A stretch of 27,872 nt of DNA from positions 1 through 27,872 of the forward strand of contig CAYMLL010000069.1 in NCBI GenBank assembly GCA_964390645.1. The letters are read 5' to 3'. This stretch comes from CAYMLL01 sp964390645 (GTDB lineage Bacteria > Planctomycetota > UBA8108). Of the stretch, positions 7,867 to 16,077 are shown piece after piece. The position numbers were made by a program, and so were the translations under genes. Under the pieces are notes generated by a model. That model worked only from the letters and a program-made list of their open reading frames with translations. It did not search any database and had not been told where the DNA came from. Every line of letters begins with the position of its first letter. Position 1 is the first letter of the stretch.

Positions 7867-8900
7867 ATCGGAGCGCACTTGTCATTCTGGCCGTGGTCCT
7901 GCAGTTCTTCGTGCTGGCCTTCATGGCCGGTAAGCGTGAGCTGCTCGTGCGCACCGGCCGGACCGTCTGGATTCGTACGGCTCCGATCGATCCGCGCGAT
8001 CTGTTTCGCGGGGACTTCGTCAGGCTGAACTACCAGCTCAACCGCGTGACGGACAGTGAGCTGAGTGGAGACCTCGTGACGAGCGCGAGACGAAGTGCGG
8101 GCGAAGTGGTGTACTCGGTGCTCCGTGAAACCGAAAACGGCCTCGTTGAGCTGGATCATGCCACGGACGCGTGCCCGGAAGCCGGGCTGTATATCGAGGG
8201 ACGGACCACACACGACTGGGGATTCCGCCGCCGGCGTGGGCAGGTCCTGACCGTGAAGTACGGCATCGAGACGTACTTCGTGGAGCAGGGCGCAGGCCTG
8301 GAGATGGAGAGCAAGCGCGGCAGTCGTGGCGGCGTGCAGGTGCCGCTGGAAGTGGAAGTTGCCGTGGGCGGCGACGGAACCGCGATCATCAAGGGGCATC
8401 GTTGGGCGCCGCTGGGAATCGGTGTCCGGCTGATTCCTCCGCCGTCGCAAGTCAGGCAGCCAGGGCAACCGGCTCCGCCTCCCGTCGGAGCGAAGCTCGA
8501 GTTGACCCTCGAGAACGCGTCGGAAGGGACCCTCGCGATCGTGAATCTTCCTGACCTCGGAGCGTTCCGTTTGAGATCTGTCCGGTGGGCCCCGAGGCAA
8601 TACGAGCTGGTGGAGCCGTTAGCGCAGGACTCGCCCGTGGAAGACGCTCACGTCATCTCTCTACAGCCCGGGGAGTCTCACGTCTACAGGATCGATTTGG
8701 AGAATGACCGCTGGCTGGTTCGTGCGAAGGGCACGCAAGAGACACCGGTGAAGATCGCCACGCTGCCCTGGGGACAGACCTTTCGCTTCGTCTATTCCTC
8801 GCCGCCGAGAGAAGCCTGCGCGCATCTTGAAAGCTCGGCGGCGATCTGGCACGGGTCCCTGGAATCGCAGGCGTTCCATGCCGGGGGGCGTGTCGACTAG
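7863..8900 (+). CDS. GDYXXLXY-domain membrane-anchored protein
   Basis: A 345-aa protein with one N-terminal membrane anchor (residues 3-20, ALVILAVVLQFFVLAFMAG) and an extracytoplasmic domain. The name-giving motif appears as RGDFVRLNYQ, preceded by TAPIDPRDLF, both diagnostic of the GDYXXLXY family. YIEGR, YGIETYFVEQGAG and VEVAVGGDGTAIIKG match the rest of the domain and end around residue 190. The remaining 150 residues are an extra beta-rich, Pro-containing extension that is not part of the usual domain, which typically totals about 160-200 aa. It forms an operon with the upstream DUF2157 gene through a 4-nt start-stop overlap. The role of the pair is unknown. Confidence 0.88.
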   Translation: MNRSALVILAVVLQFFVLAFMAGKRELLVRTGRTVWIRTAPIDPRDLFRGDFVRLNYQLNRVTDSELSGDLVTSARRSAGEVVYSVLRETENGLVELDHATDACPEAGLYIEGRTTHDWGFRRRRGQVLTVKYGIETYFVEQGAGLEMESKRGSRGGVQVPLEVEVAVGGDGTAIIKGHRWAPLGIGVRLIPPPSQVRQPGQPAPPPVGAKLELTLENASEGTLAIVNLPDLGAFRLRSVRWAPRQYELVEPLAQDSPVEDAHVISLQPGESHVYRIDLENDRWLVRAKGTQETPVKIATLPWGQTFRFVYSSPPREACAHLESSAAIWHGSLESQAFHAGGRVD

Positions 8901-9245
8901 AGGCCCGTCGAAGAAGTGCTCCGGTCGCGAGACCGTCGGGCTCTGTTGGAATCGAAGACGCACGCCGGGCCCGGGGACGGAAAACCGTCGTCCACCATGC
9001 GGGATCGCCGTCGTGTTCGATCCCGACTCCGGTTCGTGGGACCCACCAAGTGTGATCACGACTCCAACGCCCGCCAGTCCCTCGCGGCTGATGTAACGGC
9101 CGTGCCGTTTCTTCGGGCTTTGTTCCGTGCGCTGGAGTCCGGGATGTCGCGACGCAGAGCAGGGCGACCTGGTGTCGCGCCTGCATCTGCGTCGAGCATG
9201 TCCCCGAAATGCGGCTGCTTGACCTTCTTGTGTCCCGTCCGGATC
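8901..9245. other. intergenic region, no gene seen
   Basis: This lies between two genes whose ends converge. No frame reads as a known protein and no U-tract terminator was found. The minus strand near 9200 reads KVKQPHFGDMLDADAGATPG, which is protein-like but unassigned. Confidence 0.4.
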
Positions 9246-10106
9246 TCAGCGACTGGCCGCCAGCCGACGCTTGCGGCCGAGGATGACCACCCCCCCCAGT
9301 ACCAGGAAGAGCGAGAGCAAGACGCCAATCCCTGCTGGCGAGACGGTCGGAACTGCCGATGGTGGACCTCCCGTGTCGACGTTCAAGTTGTCGATGGTGA
9401 GCGTCTCGGTGGCGCCGCCCGTTCTGGCGCTGAACGCGAAGGTGTGCGAATCGTCAGCGGCGAGCCCCGGCGTCGGCAAGTTGGCGAAGACGCTCGCCGG
9501 ACCTCTGCCGGTGTTCACGGTGAGGGTCACGCCGTCCGCGGGATCCCAGACGATTGTGGCTGAGCCGTTCACGGCTTCGCCGTCCAGAAGGATGTCCGCA
9601 GGTACAAAACCGCCGGGGACGTCGACGCCGTTCACGGCCACGTTGTAACCATGCTCCGCATCACCGAGTTGCCAGGTGTCGAACTCGACGGAAAGCTGCG
9701 GGGTCGCACCACCGAAACCTTCCTCGGCGTTTCCGTGGCCGCCCGCAGGCCCCTCCCCCGCCGGGGGAATGACACCGTAAGTCACCGAGAACCCGTCGGC
9801 CGGGTCGTTAGCTCCCGCGCTGTCGAAGAGAGAAAAGTCGAACGACATCGTCCAACCGCCGGAAGAGCTGTCGATGAACGGGAGGCGGAAAGAGGCGCGC
9901 GTGCTTCCCACGAGATCCTGGGTGAGCCTCAGGGCACCACCCTGGACGCTGGCGGTGCCGTCACTGCTGCCGATCACACTGCCATCTTCAAGATCGGTTG
10001 TCCCATCGTCGAAGCCATCGAAGTCCTGACTGTAATTGTCAGCAATCGCGACAGACATGAATACAATCGAAAACCCCAAACCCGCCAAGATTCTCAGAGC
10101 TGCCAT
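9246..10106 (-). CDS. secreted lectin-like protein with IPTL-CTERM-type sorting tail
   Basis: A 286-aa exported protein. Residues 1-24 form a signal peptide (ALRILAGLGFSIVFMSVAIA). The middle, about residues 25-240, is a beta-sandwich of legume-lectin/LamG character, with GGALRLTQ, RLPFIDSSSGGWTMSFDFSL, DGFSVTYGVIP and a long SVEFDTW strand. The C-terminus is a sorting signal: VPTVSPAGIGVLL, a hydrophobic stretch and a basic GRKRR end, matching the IPTL-CTERM pattern recognised by exosortase-like enzymes. The start is ATG 10106, which has AGGAGG 4 nt upstream; the longer frame to 10196 lacks support. The gene is transcribed away from the sulfatase. Its ligand is unknown, and a sugar polymer is plausible from context. 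Confidence 0.8.
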   Translation of the reverse strand: MAALRILAGLGFSIVFMSVAIADNYSQDFDGFDDGTTDLEDGSVIGSSDGTASVQGGALRLTQDLVGSTRASFRLPFIDSSSGGWTMSFDFSLFDSAGANDPADGFSVTYGVIPPAGEGPAGGHGNAEEGFGGATPQLSVEFDTWQLGDAEHGYNVAVNGVDVPGGFVPADILLDGEAVNGSATIVWDPADGVTLTVNTGRGPASVFANLPTPGLAADDSHTFAFSARTGGATETLTIDNLNVDTGGPPSAVPTVSPAGIGVLLSLFLVLGGVVILGRKRRLAASR

Positions 10107-10433
10107 CGTTCCTCCTCGGATCGAAAAAGGATAAAAGGAAGGTCTTCCTCGCGAACTCCGTCGATCAAAGTAATCCGAGGCAGGGACCTGACGCAAAACA
10201 AATTCCGGCGATAACCGGGCGGTGCTGAATGCCTTTCCGGTCGGTGTCGTTGCCGGGCGTTGACACGTTCCGCTGCGCTTCGTTGGGGAATCTACGACTC
10301 ACGCAGGATCACCCACGCTTCGATGAGCGCTGATCCAACCGTGATGACTATCCGAGACATCGGGCATTGTAAAAACAGGGCCGAGGCCGCACTCTGGCCG
10401 GGTGTGGTTCTTGACACCGGTCCTCGAGCTCGA
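10107..10433. promoter_or_regulatory. divergent intergenic region between lectin-like and sulfatase genes
   Basis: These 327 bp separate two divergent secreted-protein genes and must hold both promoters if they are separately transcribed. A TTGACA at 10260-10265 could be a -35 element for the sulfatase, but no good -10 lies at the right spacing. The minus-strand gene has a clear AGGAGG at 10111-10116. No operator palindrome was recognised. Confidence 0.35.
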
Positions 10434-11963
10434 ATGAAAGCTGCGAAGTTTCTCCTTCTCGCATCCCTTGCCATGGCGGCGTCCGGGGTTTCCGCGGCAG
10501 AGAAGCCCAATATCCTGTTCTGCATTTCAGACGACCAGTCCTATGCCCACGCCGGGGCCAATGGTGATCCGCTGGTCAAGACGCCCGCCTTCGACCGTGT
10601 CGCCCGTCAGGGCGTTCGCTTCAAGTGGGCTTTTTGCGATGCGCCCAGTTGTGGCCCGTCACGAAGCGCCATCCTGACCGGACAGCACATCTGGCGCCTG
10701 GAGGAAGCGGGCAACATCCACAGCACCTTGCCCGCCAAGTTCAACACCTATACGGAGCTGCTGCAGGAGGCGGGCTACGCCATCGGATTTACCGGCAAGG
10801 GCTGGAGCCCCGGGCGGCTCGAGCCGGGCGGTCGAACGGCCAATCCGGCCGGCGCGGAATTCAACAGGAGAAGGGTGAGACCCCCCTTCCGGGGAATCAC
10901 CGACAGGGATTACGCGGGAAACTTCGACGAATTCCTCGGCCAGGTTTCAGAGGATCAACCGTTCTGCTTCTGGCTGGGAACGTTTGAACCCCATCGCGGC
11001 TACGAGGAAGGCGCGGGTCGGCGGACGGGAAAAGACCCCTCCAAGGTGAACGTACCGCCGATCTTCCCGGACCACCCGGTCGTGAGAGACGATCTTCTCG
11101 ATTACTTCGTGGAGATCGAGCATTTCGACAAGATGGTCGCCCGTGCGATCGAGACCCTGGAGAAGACCGGCCAACTGGACAACACCATCGTGGTGGTCAC
11201 CAGCGACCACGGCATGCCATTCCCGCGTGCCAAGGCCAGTCTCTATGATGCAGGCACACATGTACCGCTGGCCATTCGCTGGCCCGAGGGCATCACGAAA
11301 GCGGGCCGTGCGCACGAGGGCCTGGTAAACCTCAGCGCCCTGGCGCCCACCTTCCTGATCGCGGCCGGCCTGCAGGTGCCCGGGACGATGACCGGCGGGG
11401 ATCTGATGTACGTGCTCAGCAACGCGGGAAAGCCGAGCCAGAGAACTTACGAGGATACGTCCGCCGCGTTCATCGCCATGGAACGCCACGACGGCTGCCG
11501 CAAGGGAGGCAAGGGCTATCCCTGTCGCGCAGTGCGCACACGGGAGTACCTCTACATCAGGAATTACGAACCCGGCCGCTGGCCGGCGGGCGATCCCGAC
11601 CGCAAGTTCTGCGCGCGCGACATTCCTTTTGGTGAGGTTGATTCCTCACCGACCAAGACGCTCCTCATGAACAACAGGGACAAGCCCGGCTTCAGGCGCT
11701 TTCATGACCTGGCCTTCGCAAAGCGCCCCGCGGAGGAGCTTTATCTCGTGGGCAAGGATCCCGGCCAGCTGGTGAACCTCGCCGACGACGTCGAATATGC
11801 CGAGGTCCGGAAGAAGCTCAGCGCCCGACTGCAGGAACGACTGGTTCGCACCAAGGATCCACGGGCTCTCGGCCTGGATGCGCCCTGGGACCACTACCCC
11901 TATTACGGCAGGCGTCGAAACAAGAACTGGAAGATCGATCCGAAACCAGGGAAGAACCCGTGA
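10434..11963 (+). CDS. secreted sulfatase, SGSH-like (S1 family)
   Basis: A 509-aa exported sulfatase. Residues 1-23 are a signal peptide ending SGVSA-A. PNILFCISDDQS near residue 30 provides the metal-binding aspartates. The modification site is C73-G-P-S-R77, where Cys would be turned into formylglycine by an FGE-type enzyme. The second signature reads GYAIGFTGKGW; the GKGW form, with WLGTFEPHRGY and TSDHGMPFPRAKASLYDAGT, resembles the N-sulfoglucosamine sulfohydrolase (SGSH) subgroup more than aryl-sulfatases with GKWH. This suggests, without proving, a sulfated sugar substrate in the periplasm. I chose ATG 10434 because it starts the signal peptide. The FGE activator is not in the window. 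Confidence 0.93.
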   Translation: MKAAKFLLLASLAMAASGVSAAEKPNILFCISDDQSYAHAGANGDPLVKTPAFDRVARQGVRFKWAFCDAPSCGPSRSAILTGQHIWRLEEAGNIHSTLPAKFNTYTELLQEAGYAIGFTGKGWSPGRLEPGGRTANPAGAEFNRRRVRPPFRGITDRDYAGNFDEFLGQVSEDQPFCFWLGTFEPHRGYEEGAGRRTGKDPSKVNVPPIFPDHPVVRDDLLDYFVEIEHFDKMVARAIETLEKTGQLDNTIVVVTSDHGMPFPRAKASLYDAGTHVPLAIRWPEGITKAGRAHEGLVNLSALAPTFLIAAGLQVPGTMTGGDLMYVLSNAGKPSQRTYEDTSAAFIAMERHDGCRKGGKGYPCRAVRTREYLYIRNYEPGRWPAGDPDRKFCARDIPFGEVDSSPTKTLLMNNRDKPGFRRFHDLAFAKRPAEELYLVGKDPGQLVNLADDVEYAEVRKKLSARLQERLVRTKDPRALGLDAPWDHYPYYGRRRNKNWKIDPKPGKNP

Positions 11964-12462
11964 AAGCACTCATGGTCCCGCCCTGTCCGAGAACGGTGCT
12001 TCCGTTATCGACTGTCGCTACGCAGCCAGTCGCGTTCGCGTGGGGGTGACGTCGATCGCGATGGCGGAGTCGGCGAACCCGGTCGCGAAATCGCCGAGCG
12101 CGAAAACGACGCCCGTCGACGAGAAGATCTCTCGGAACGTGAGCCGCCGCGAGGTCAGCCTGGCTTGCAGGGCCGGCTCCCTTGCCGCTCCGGGCTGCCG
12201 GCGACTCCGGGTGTCTCCTCGCCCTCTGCAGCGGCAATTCATGGTGCGGTTGATTGCAGAGCAGGGGAAGCGCCCCTCACGACCTTCACGACTTCGCTGA
12301 GGCTGAAGGTGCTCGGGTCCTGCTGTGGTGTGGCGTACGAGAGGTTCGGGCGCTGAAATCCGCCGGGAACGGCCGGCGCGGGCTCGGGTTCCGAAGGGAT
12401 CCGGGCCGACACTTCAAGTCCACGCGTTCCGGGGTTGCCGCCGCATCGCTCGCAGCTTCTGC
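11964..12462. other. gene-poor stretch, possible eroded coding
   Basis: No intact gene is seen. The minus strand has protein-like fragments in changing frames, for example RIPSEPEPAPAVPGGFQRP with FSLSEVVKVVRG around 12290-12420, and LTSRRLTFREIFSSTGVVF around 12090-12160. They are unassigned and may be remnants of an older gene or element. Confidence 0.3.
11994..12032. repeat. 39-nt direct repeat, left copy
   Basis: It matches 13422-13460 in the same orientation with 33 of 39 identical bases by hand alignment and no gaps. The two copies bracket about 1.4 kb that contains the frameshifted secreted-protein gene. The origin is unknown. Confidence 0.5.
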
Positions 12463-13289
12463 CTATCGGAGCGCGACATCGTCGATGTAGATCTCCCCAT
12501 GACCCCCGTTCACGGCGCCGGTCACAAAGCGAAAGTAAGCGAAGCCTTCTTCGGCGCGGCCAGCTTGGGGACGTCGATCTTGCTCCAGTCACCTGGTCGC
12601 CCCTTGAATGCAACGAAGCCGGCTCCGCGAATGACGCGACCGCGGCGGTCTAACCACTGCAGTTGGTACTGCGTGACGTAGCTGGGGCCGACAGCGACTG
12701 GCTTGATCCAGAACTGCAAGCTGTGGGTCTCACCGCCATCGACCGGGGCTCTGGAACCCAGCGATCCCTCGCAGGGCGTTGCGCCCTTGCTGGTCAGCTT
12801 GGAGTGCATGCCAAAGAGACCGTGGTGGGCTCCCTCCTTGCTGCGCTTCGGCGGATGGCTCGAGGCAGCCGACCAACCGTGGGCGGAGAACGCCTTTCCG
12901 GACTCCAATCCTCCGTTCGTCAGAATGCTCGCGGCCGGCGCCAGTCTCTTCAACAATGCTGCGCTTTCTTTCCAGCTGATGTCCAGTTTCTCGAGACGTG
13001 CATCGACTTCCTGTTCGGACAGAGTCCCGGCTTCCTTGTCCCTTCGGATCCGATCGAACTCCAGCGCCTTCTTGCCCTCGCGGGCATTCACGAGACTGCC
13101 GATCACCGCGCGCCGGATCAGAGACAGATCGACAACCGGGACCTTTTTCTCCTTGGCCTTGGACACGCGCTCCTGATCCGCGGCCCCTGCATCTTCGACC
13201 GGTGGGGCGGCCGACAGTGCTTGAAACGGCAGGCTGACTGTCCATGCGAAGACGGTGGCTTGTACCAGGAGAGGATTGATCGGTCTCAT
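12463..13289 (-). pseudogene. secreted protein with beta-sandwich domain, frameshifted near its end
   Basis: The main frame (13289 to 12522) gives 255 aa: a signal peptide at 1-27 (ending FQALSA-A), a Lys/Glu-rich helical region at 30-110, then a carbohydrate-binding-like domain from residue 115 (ILTNGGLESG, then GWSAASS, VDGGETHSLQFWIKP, YQLQWLDRRGRVI, GDWSKIDVP). The frame then runs out of sense at about 12555. The next frame supplies the expected final strand, EEGFAYFRFVTGAVNGGHGE followed by IYIDDVALR and a stop at 12463. One base is therefore missing around GCGCCGAAGAAG. NGG.E...GW...IYIDDV is the usual outline of such a binding domain. It is either a recent pseudogene or an assembly error. 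Confidence 0.65.
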
Positions 13290-13421
13290 GGACCGGGATC
13301 ACATGCTCGACAGGAGGTTCGGGGTGCAGGCTCGTAAGACAGCCCAGCCTGAACGATGCGAACGCGTGTGGTCAGACAACTCGAACGCGTTGAATCCAGC
13401 AATCTTGTGCGTTGCTCTCTC

Positions 13422-13460
13422 CGGTGCTTCCGTCATCGACGGTTGCTGTGCCGCCAGTCG
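13422..13460. repeat. 39-nt direct repeat, right copy
   Basis: This is the partner of 11994-12032. It lies immediately beyond the broken end of the IS1-type transposase remnant, so the repeat may be tied to that element or to an older insertion at the same site. Confidence 0.5.
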
Positions 13461-13479
13461 GCACACCCCCGAGTGATCC

Positions 13480-13791
13480 TCGAGCACGATATCGTCGACA
13501 GTATTCCGAGGCCTTCTCGAGCCGGCGGTCAACGGTGTTCCAGGAGAGCTTCTTCACTCGCGCGACGGCCGACTTGCTGACGCCTTCGGGGCTCAAAGCC
13601 GCGACCTCGTCGAACGTCGATCGACGATGCTGAAGGCGGTGGCATGGCGTTTCCCGGGTCGCTCCGAAGGTGCGACCGCAGGACGTGCATCGATACCGGC
13701 GACGCTCTGCCGATCGCGTCTTGCAGGAACCGTGTCGGACGATGGTGGCGTATTCCGTGCACGTGGTGCTCGGGCGGGACGGTGTCTTCAC
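13480..13791 (-). mobile_element. IS1-type transposase N-terminal remnant
   Basis: The minus strand encodes the zinc-ribbon and helix-turn-helix half of an IS1-type transposase: IVRHGSCKTRSAERRRYRC, then TSCGRTFGATRETPCHRLQH, RRSTFDEVAALSPEGVSKS, and AVARVKKLSWNTVDRRLEKA, ending at EYCRR. The first Cys pair is out of frame just upstream (CPEHHC-like reading in the neighbouring frame). After EYCRR the expected DDE half is absent: neither continuing frame shows it. This is a truncated, dead element. It is a different family from the IS5-type copies in this window. Confidence 0.8.
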
Positions 13792-14024
13792 TCCGGCTCA
13801 GCACGCTGTAGATCCGGTGGTCAGGAAACGAGTCGTAGATCGTATCCGCCGGGTGTTTTACGATCGAGGCGACGACAACTGATGGAGGAAGCACCCGTCG
13901 AGACTCCCGCCGGTCGGCGCGGGCTCGGCGCTGGCTTCGAGCCCTTCGACGTTCACGTGTTCCGTCTACAGCTCGAGAGCTGATTCCCGGCGGTGGACCC
14001 TCTCACGAATCCTTCTGAGAATCC

Positions 14025-14030
14025 CAGGTG
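14025..14030 (+). promoter_or_regulatory. ribosome binding site deciding the esterase start
   Basis: AGGTGA sits 6 nt before ATG 14037. It overlaps the in-frame GTG at 14028, so ATG 14037, which directly begins the signal peptide, is the preferred start. Confidence 0.6.
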
Positions 14031-14036
14031 AATCAC

Positions 14037-15968
14037 ATGAAGCCCGTATCGATCGCGTCGCTCTCGCTCCTGATCGGCGCGCTCACGCTGCACGCCGCGG
14101 ATTGGCCCCCGACCCGGGACCGCACCAAGGACGCGAGGATCAACGGACGCGTGATGGAGACCTTTCATCATGGGTCCAGGCCGGAGTGGGGCTACGGGGC
14201 ACCGCAGGAGGACACCTTCGTCGTGGTGCGCCCGCTGCAGGATCGCAAGAATGCGCCGCTTTACGTCGTGTTGCACTCCGCCGGGCACGACGTGTTCTCC
14301 GCGGTTCGTTGCACGAAGACAGTCGGCAACCACGACATCTACCGCTCGCCGGACGACCACCACGCGCTTTACGTCGACTGCCGCAAGAACAAGGGCGACT
14401 GGTGGTGGGGTGGAATGCACCGCCGGGACAAGAGGCTGACCGCCAGGAACTCGGGCGGCGACACGGTGCCCGTGGAAAAGCGTGTGATGGCGACGGTAGC
14501 CTGGGCGATCGAGCGATACCGGATCGACACGAACCGTGTCTACCTCTGCGGAAACTCCATGGGCGGCAGCGGCACGCTGGGGATCGGCATGCGCCACGGT
14601 GACGTGTTCGCCGCGATCAAGGCCAATGTCCCCGCCGGCGTCGAGCACGTCTCCGAGCGCATGTTCTTGCCGCCGAAGGCCGTCCCGGAGGGAGTGACCT
14701 TGCCGGATCCGCCGATCTGCATCGACTATTCCGCGCAGAACGACCGCTGGTCCGCGGGGCACGGGCGCTTTGTCCGGGCGATGCGCGATCGTAGATACGC
14801 GCTCTTCTTCTACTGGGGGCCGTTCGGCCACGCCAACAACTCCGCCCAGATCATGACGGTGAACGACCTGATCGATTCCTTCGATTGGCTGAGTGTCAAG
14901 AGGAACGAGCCGTATCCCGCGTTCACCAGCGCATCCACCGACTCGACAGTCCCCTGGCCAGATGATTTGAAGAGCGCCGACTCGGGTCAGATCAACGCCT
15001 TCTTTCGCTGGAAGACGCTCAGCGACACTGTGGACAGGGCCGAGATGGAGCTCTTTCTCGTTTCGCCACGGGACCTCGACACGAGATTCGAGATTCCGGC
15101 CGTGGCTCGAGTAGACGTCACGTTGCGTCGTCTCCAGAACTTCAAGTTGCAGCCCGGCACCGCGTTTCGCTGGAGCTTCGGTAAAGCGAACGGCGAGAGC
15201 AACGCGGATGCGCAGGGACTGATCACGATTCCCGGAGTGAGAGTTACCGGCGATTCGACGACGCTCAGGATCCGCTCCGGCTCGTTGAAGACCGCCGCTA
15301 CGAGCCAGCCCGATGCGCGCCTCCACGCCGATGGCAAGGGCTGGCGTCTCGACAAGGCGAAGCGAGTCGACGCGGAGCGGCCACGCGTGTTGCTCATCGG
15401 TGACTCCATTCTCGAGGGCTATTTCAAACGCGTCGTCACCCGGCTCGACGGCAAGGTCGATGTGGACGGCTGGGTGAACCCGCACTGGCAGTCCAAGGGC
15501 ACGAACAGACTGCTCGCCGATGTCCTCGCGAACAACGGCCCCTACGACGTCGTGCACTTCAATATGGGGCTTCACGGCTGGCCGGAGGGTCGCATCAAGC
15601 CCGGGACCTTCGAGCCGCTCACCAGGGCCTACGTCGGAATCCTCGAGGCCAAGCTCCCCGGTGCGAAGCTCATCTGGGCCAGTAGTACACCTGTCACCGC
15701 GAAGGGGAACTCCGCCGAACTGGAACCCGAGATCAACCCGATCATCGTCGAGCACAACCGCATGGCCGCCAGGGTCATGAAAGAAGCCGCGGTAGCGGTG
15801 AACGATTTCTACGCACTCCTCGTAAACAAGCGCGAACTCGCAAGAGGTGACCGCTTTCACTGGACCGGTCCAGCCTACGAGTTGCTGGGTGAGACGGCCT
15901 CGCAATCGATCCTCGAAGCGCTCACCTCGAAGTCTGCCGGGGGGCTTCGGGGGAGAGTACGGGATTGA
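14037..15968 (+). CDS. secreted alpha/beta-hydrolase esterase fused to SGNH hydrolase
   Basis: A 643-aa exported two-enzyme fusion. After a signal peptide (1-20) the first domain, about 25-300, is an alpha/beta-hydrolase of the PHB-depolymerase/feruloyl-esterase type: VVLHSAGHD, the nucleophile elbow GNSMGGSG with Ser174, and YWGPFGHAN with a likely catalytic His. A linker of about 130 residues with beta-strand character follows. The second domain, about 445-640, is an SGNH/GDSL hydrolase: LLIGDSILEGY (block I), FNMGLHGW (block III form found in this subgroup) and DRFHW with Asp605 and His608 (block V). Both halves would hydrolyse esters, so removal of acetyl or acyl groups from a polysaccharide is a reasonable inference. 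The deacetylase gene follows 109 bp downstream on the same strand. Confidence 0.88.
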   Translation: MKPVSIASLSLLIGALTLHAADWPPTRDRTKDARINGRVMETFHHGSRPEWGYGAPQEDTFVVVRPLQDRKNAPLYVVLHSAGHDVFSAVRCTKTVGNHDIYRSPDDHHALYVDCRKNKGDWWWGGMHRRDKRLTARNSGGDTVPVEKRVMATVAWAIERYRIDTNRVYLCGNSMGGSGTLGIGMRHGDVFAAIKANVPAGVEHVSERMFLPPKAVPEGVTLPDPPICIDYSAQNDRWSAGHGRFVRAMRDRRYALFFYWGPFGHANNSAQIMTVNDLIDSFDWLSVKRNEPYPAFTSASTDSTVPWPDDLKSADSGQINAFFRWKTLSDTVDRAEMELFLVSPRDLDTRFEIPAVARVDVTLRRLQNFKLQPGTAFRWSFGKANGESNADAQGLITIPGVRVTGDSTTLRIRSGSLKTAATSQPDARLHADGKGWRLDKAKRVDAERPRVLLIGDSILEGYFKRVVTRLDGKVDVDGWVNPHWQSKGTNRLLADVLANNGPYDVVHFNMGLHGWPEGRIKPGTFEPLTRAYVGILEAKLPGAKLIWASSTPVTAKGNSAELEPEINPIIVEHNRMAARVMKEAAVAVNDFYALLVNKRELARGDRFHWTGPAYELLGETASQSILEALTSKSAGGLRGRVRD

Positions 15969-16077
15969 CCTGGTCGCGGTGGATCGGCGAAGCCCGCCAA
16001 CCCATCGACATGCGATCGGTGTGGAACGAAGCGAGCGACCCTTGCGAGAGGGAGCGTCTGGACGTTCCAATGGGACC

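Noticed and set aside
10260..10433. 58-codon extension before the sulfatase signal peptide
   Set aside because: No protein-like character; ATG 10434 directly begins the signal peptide.
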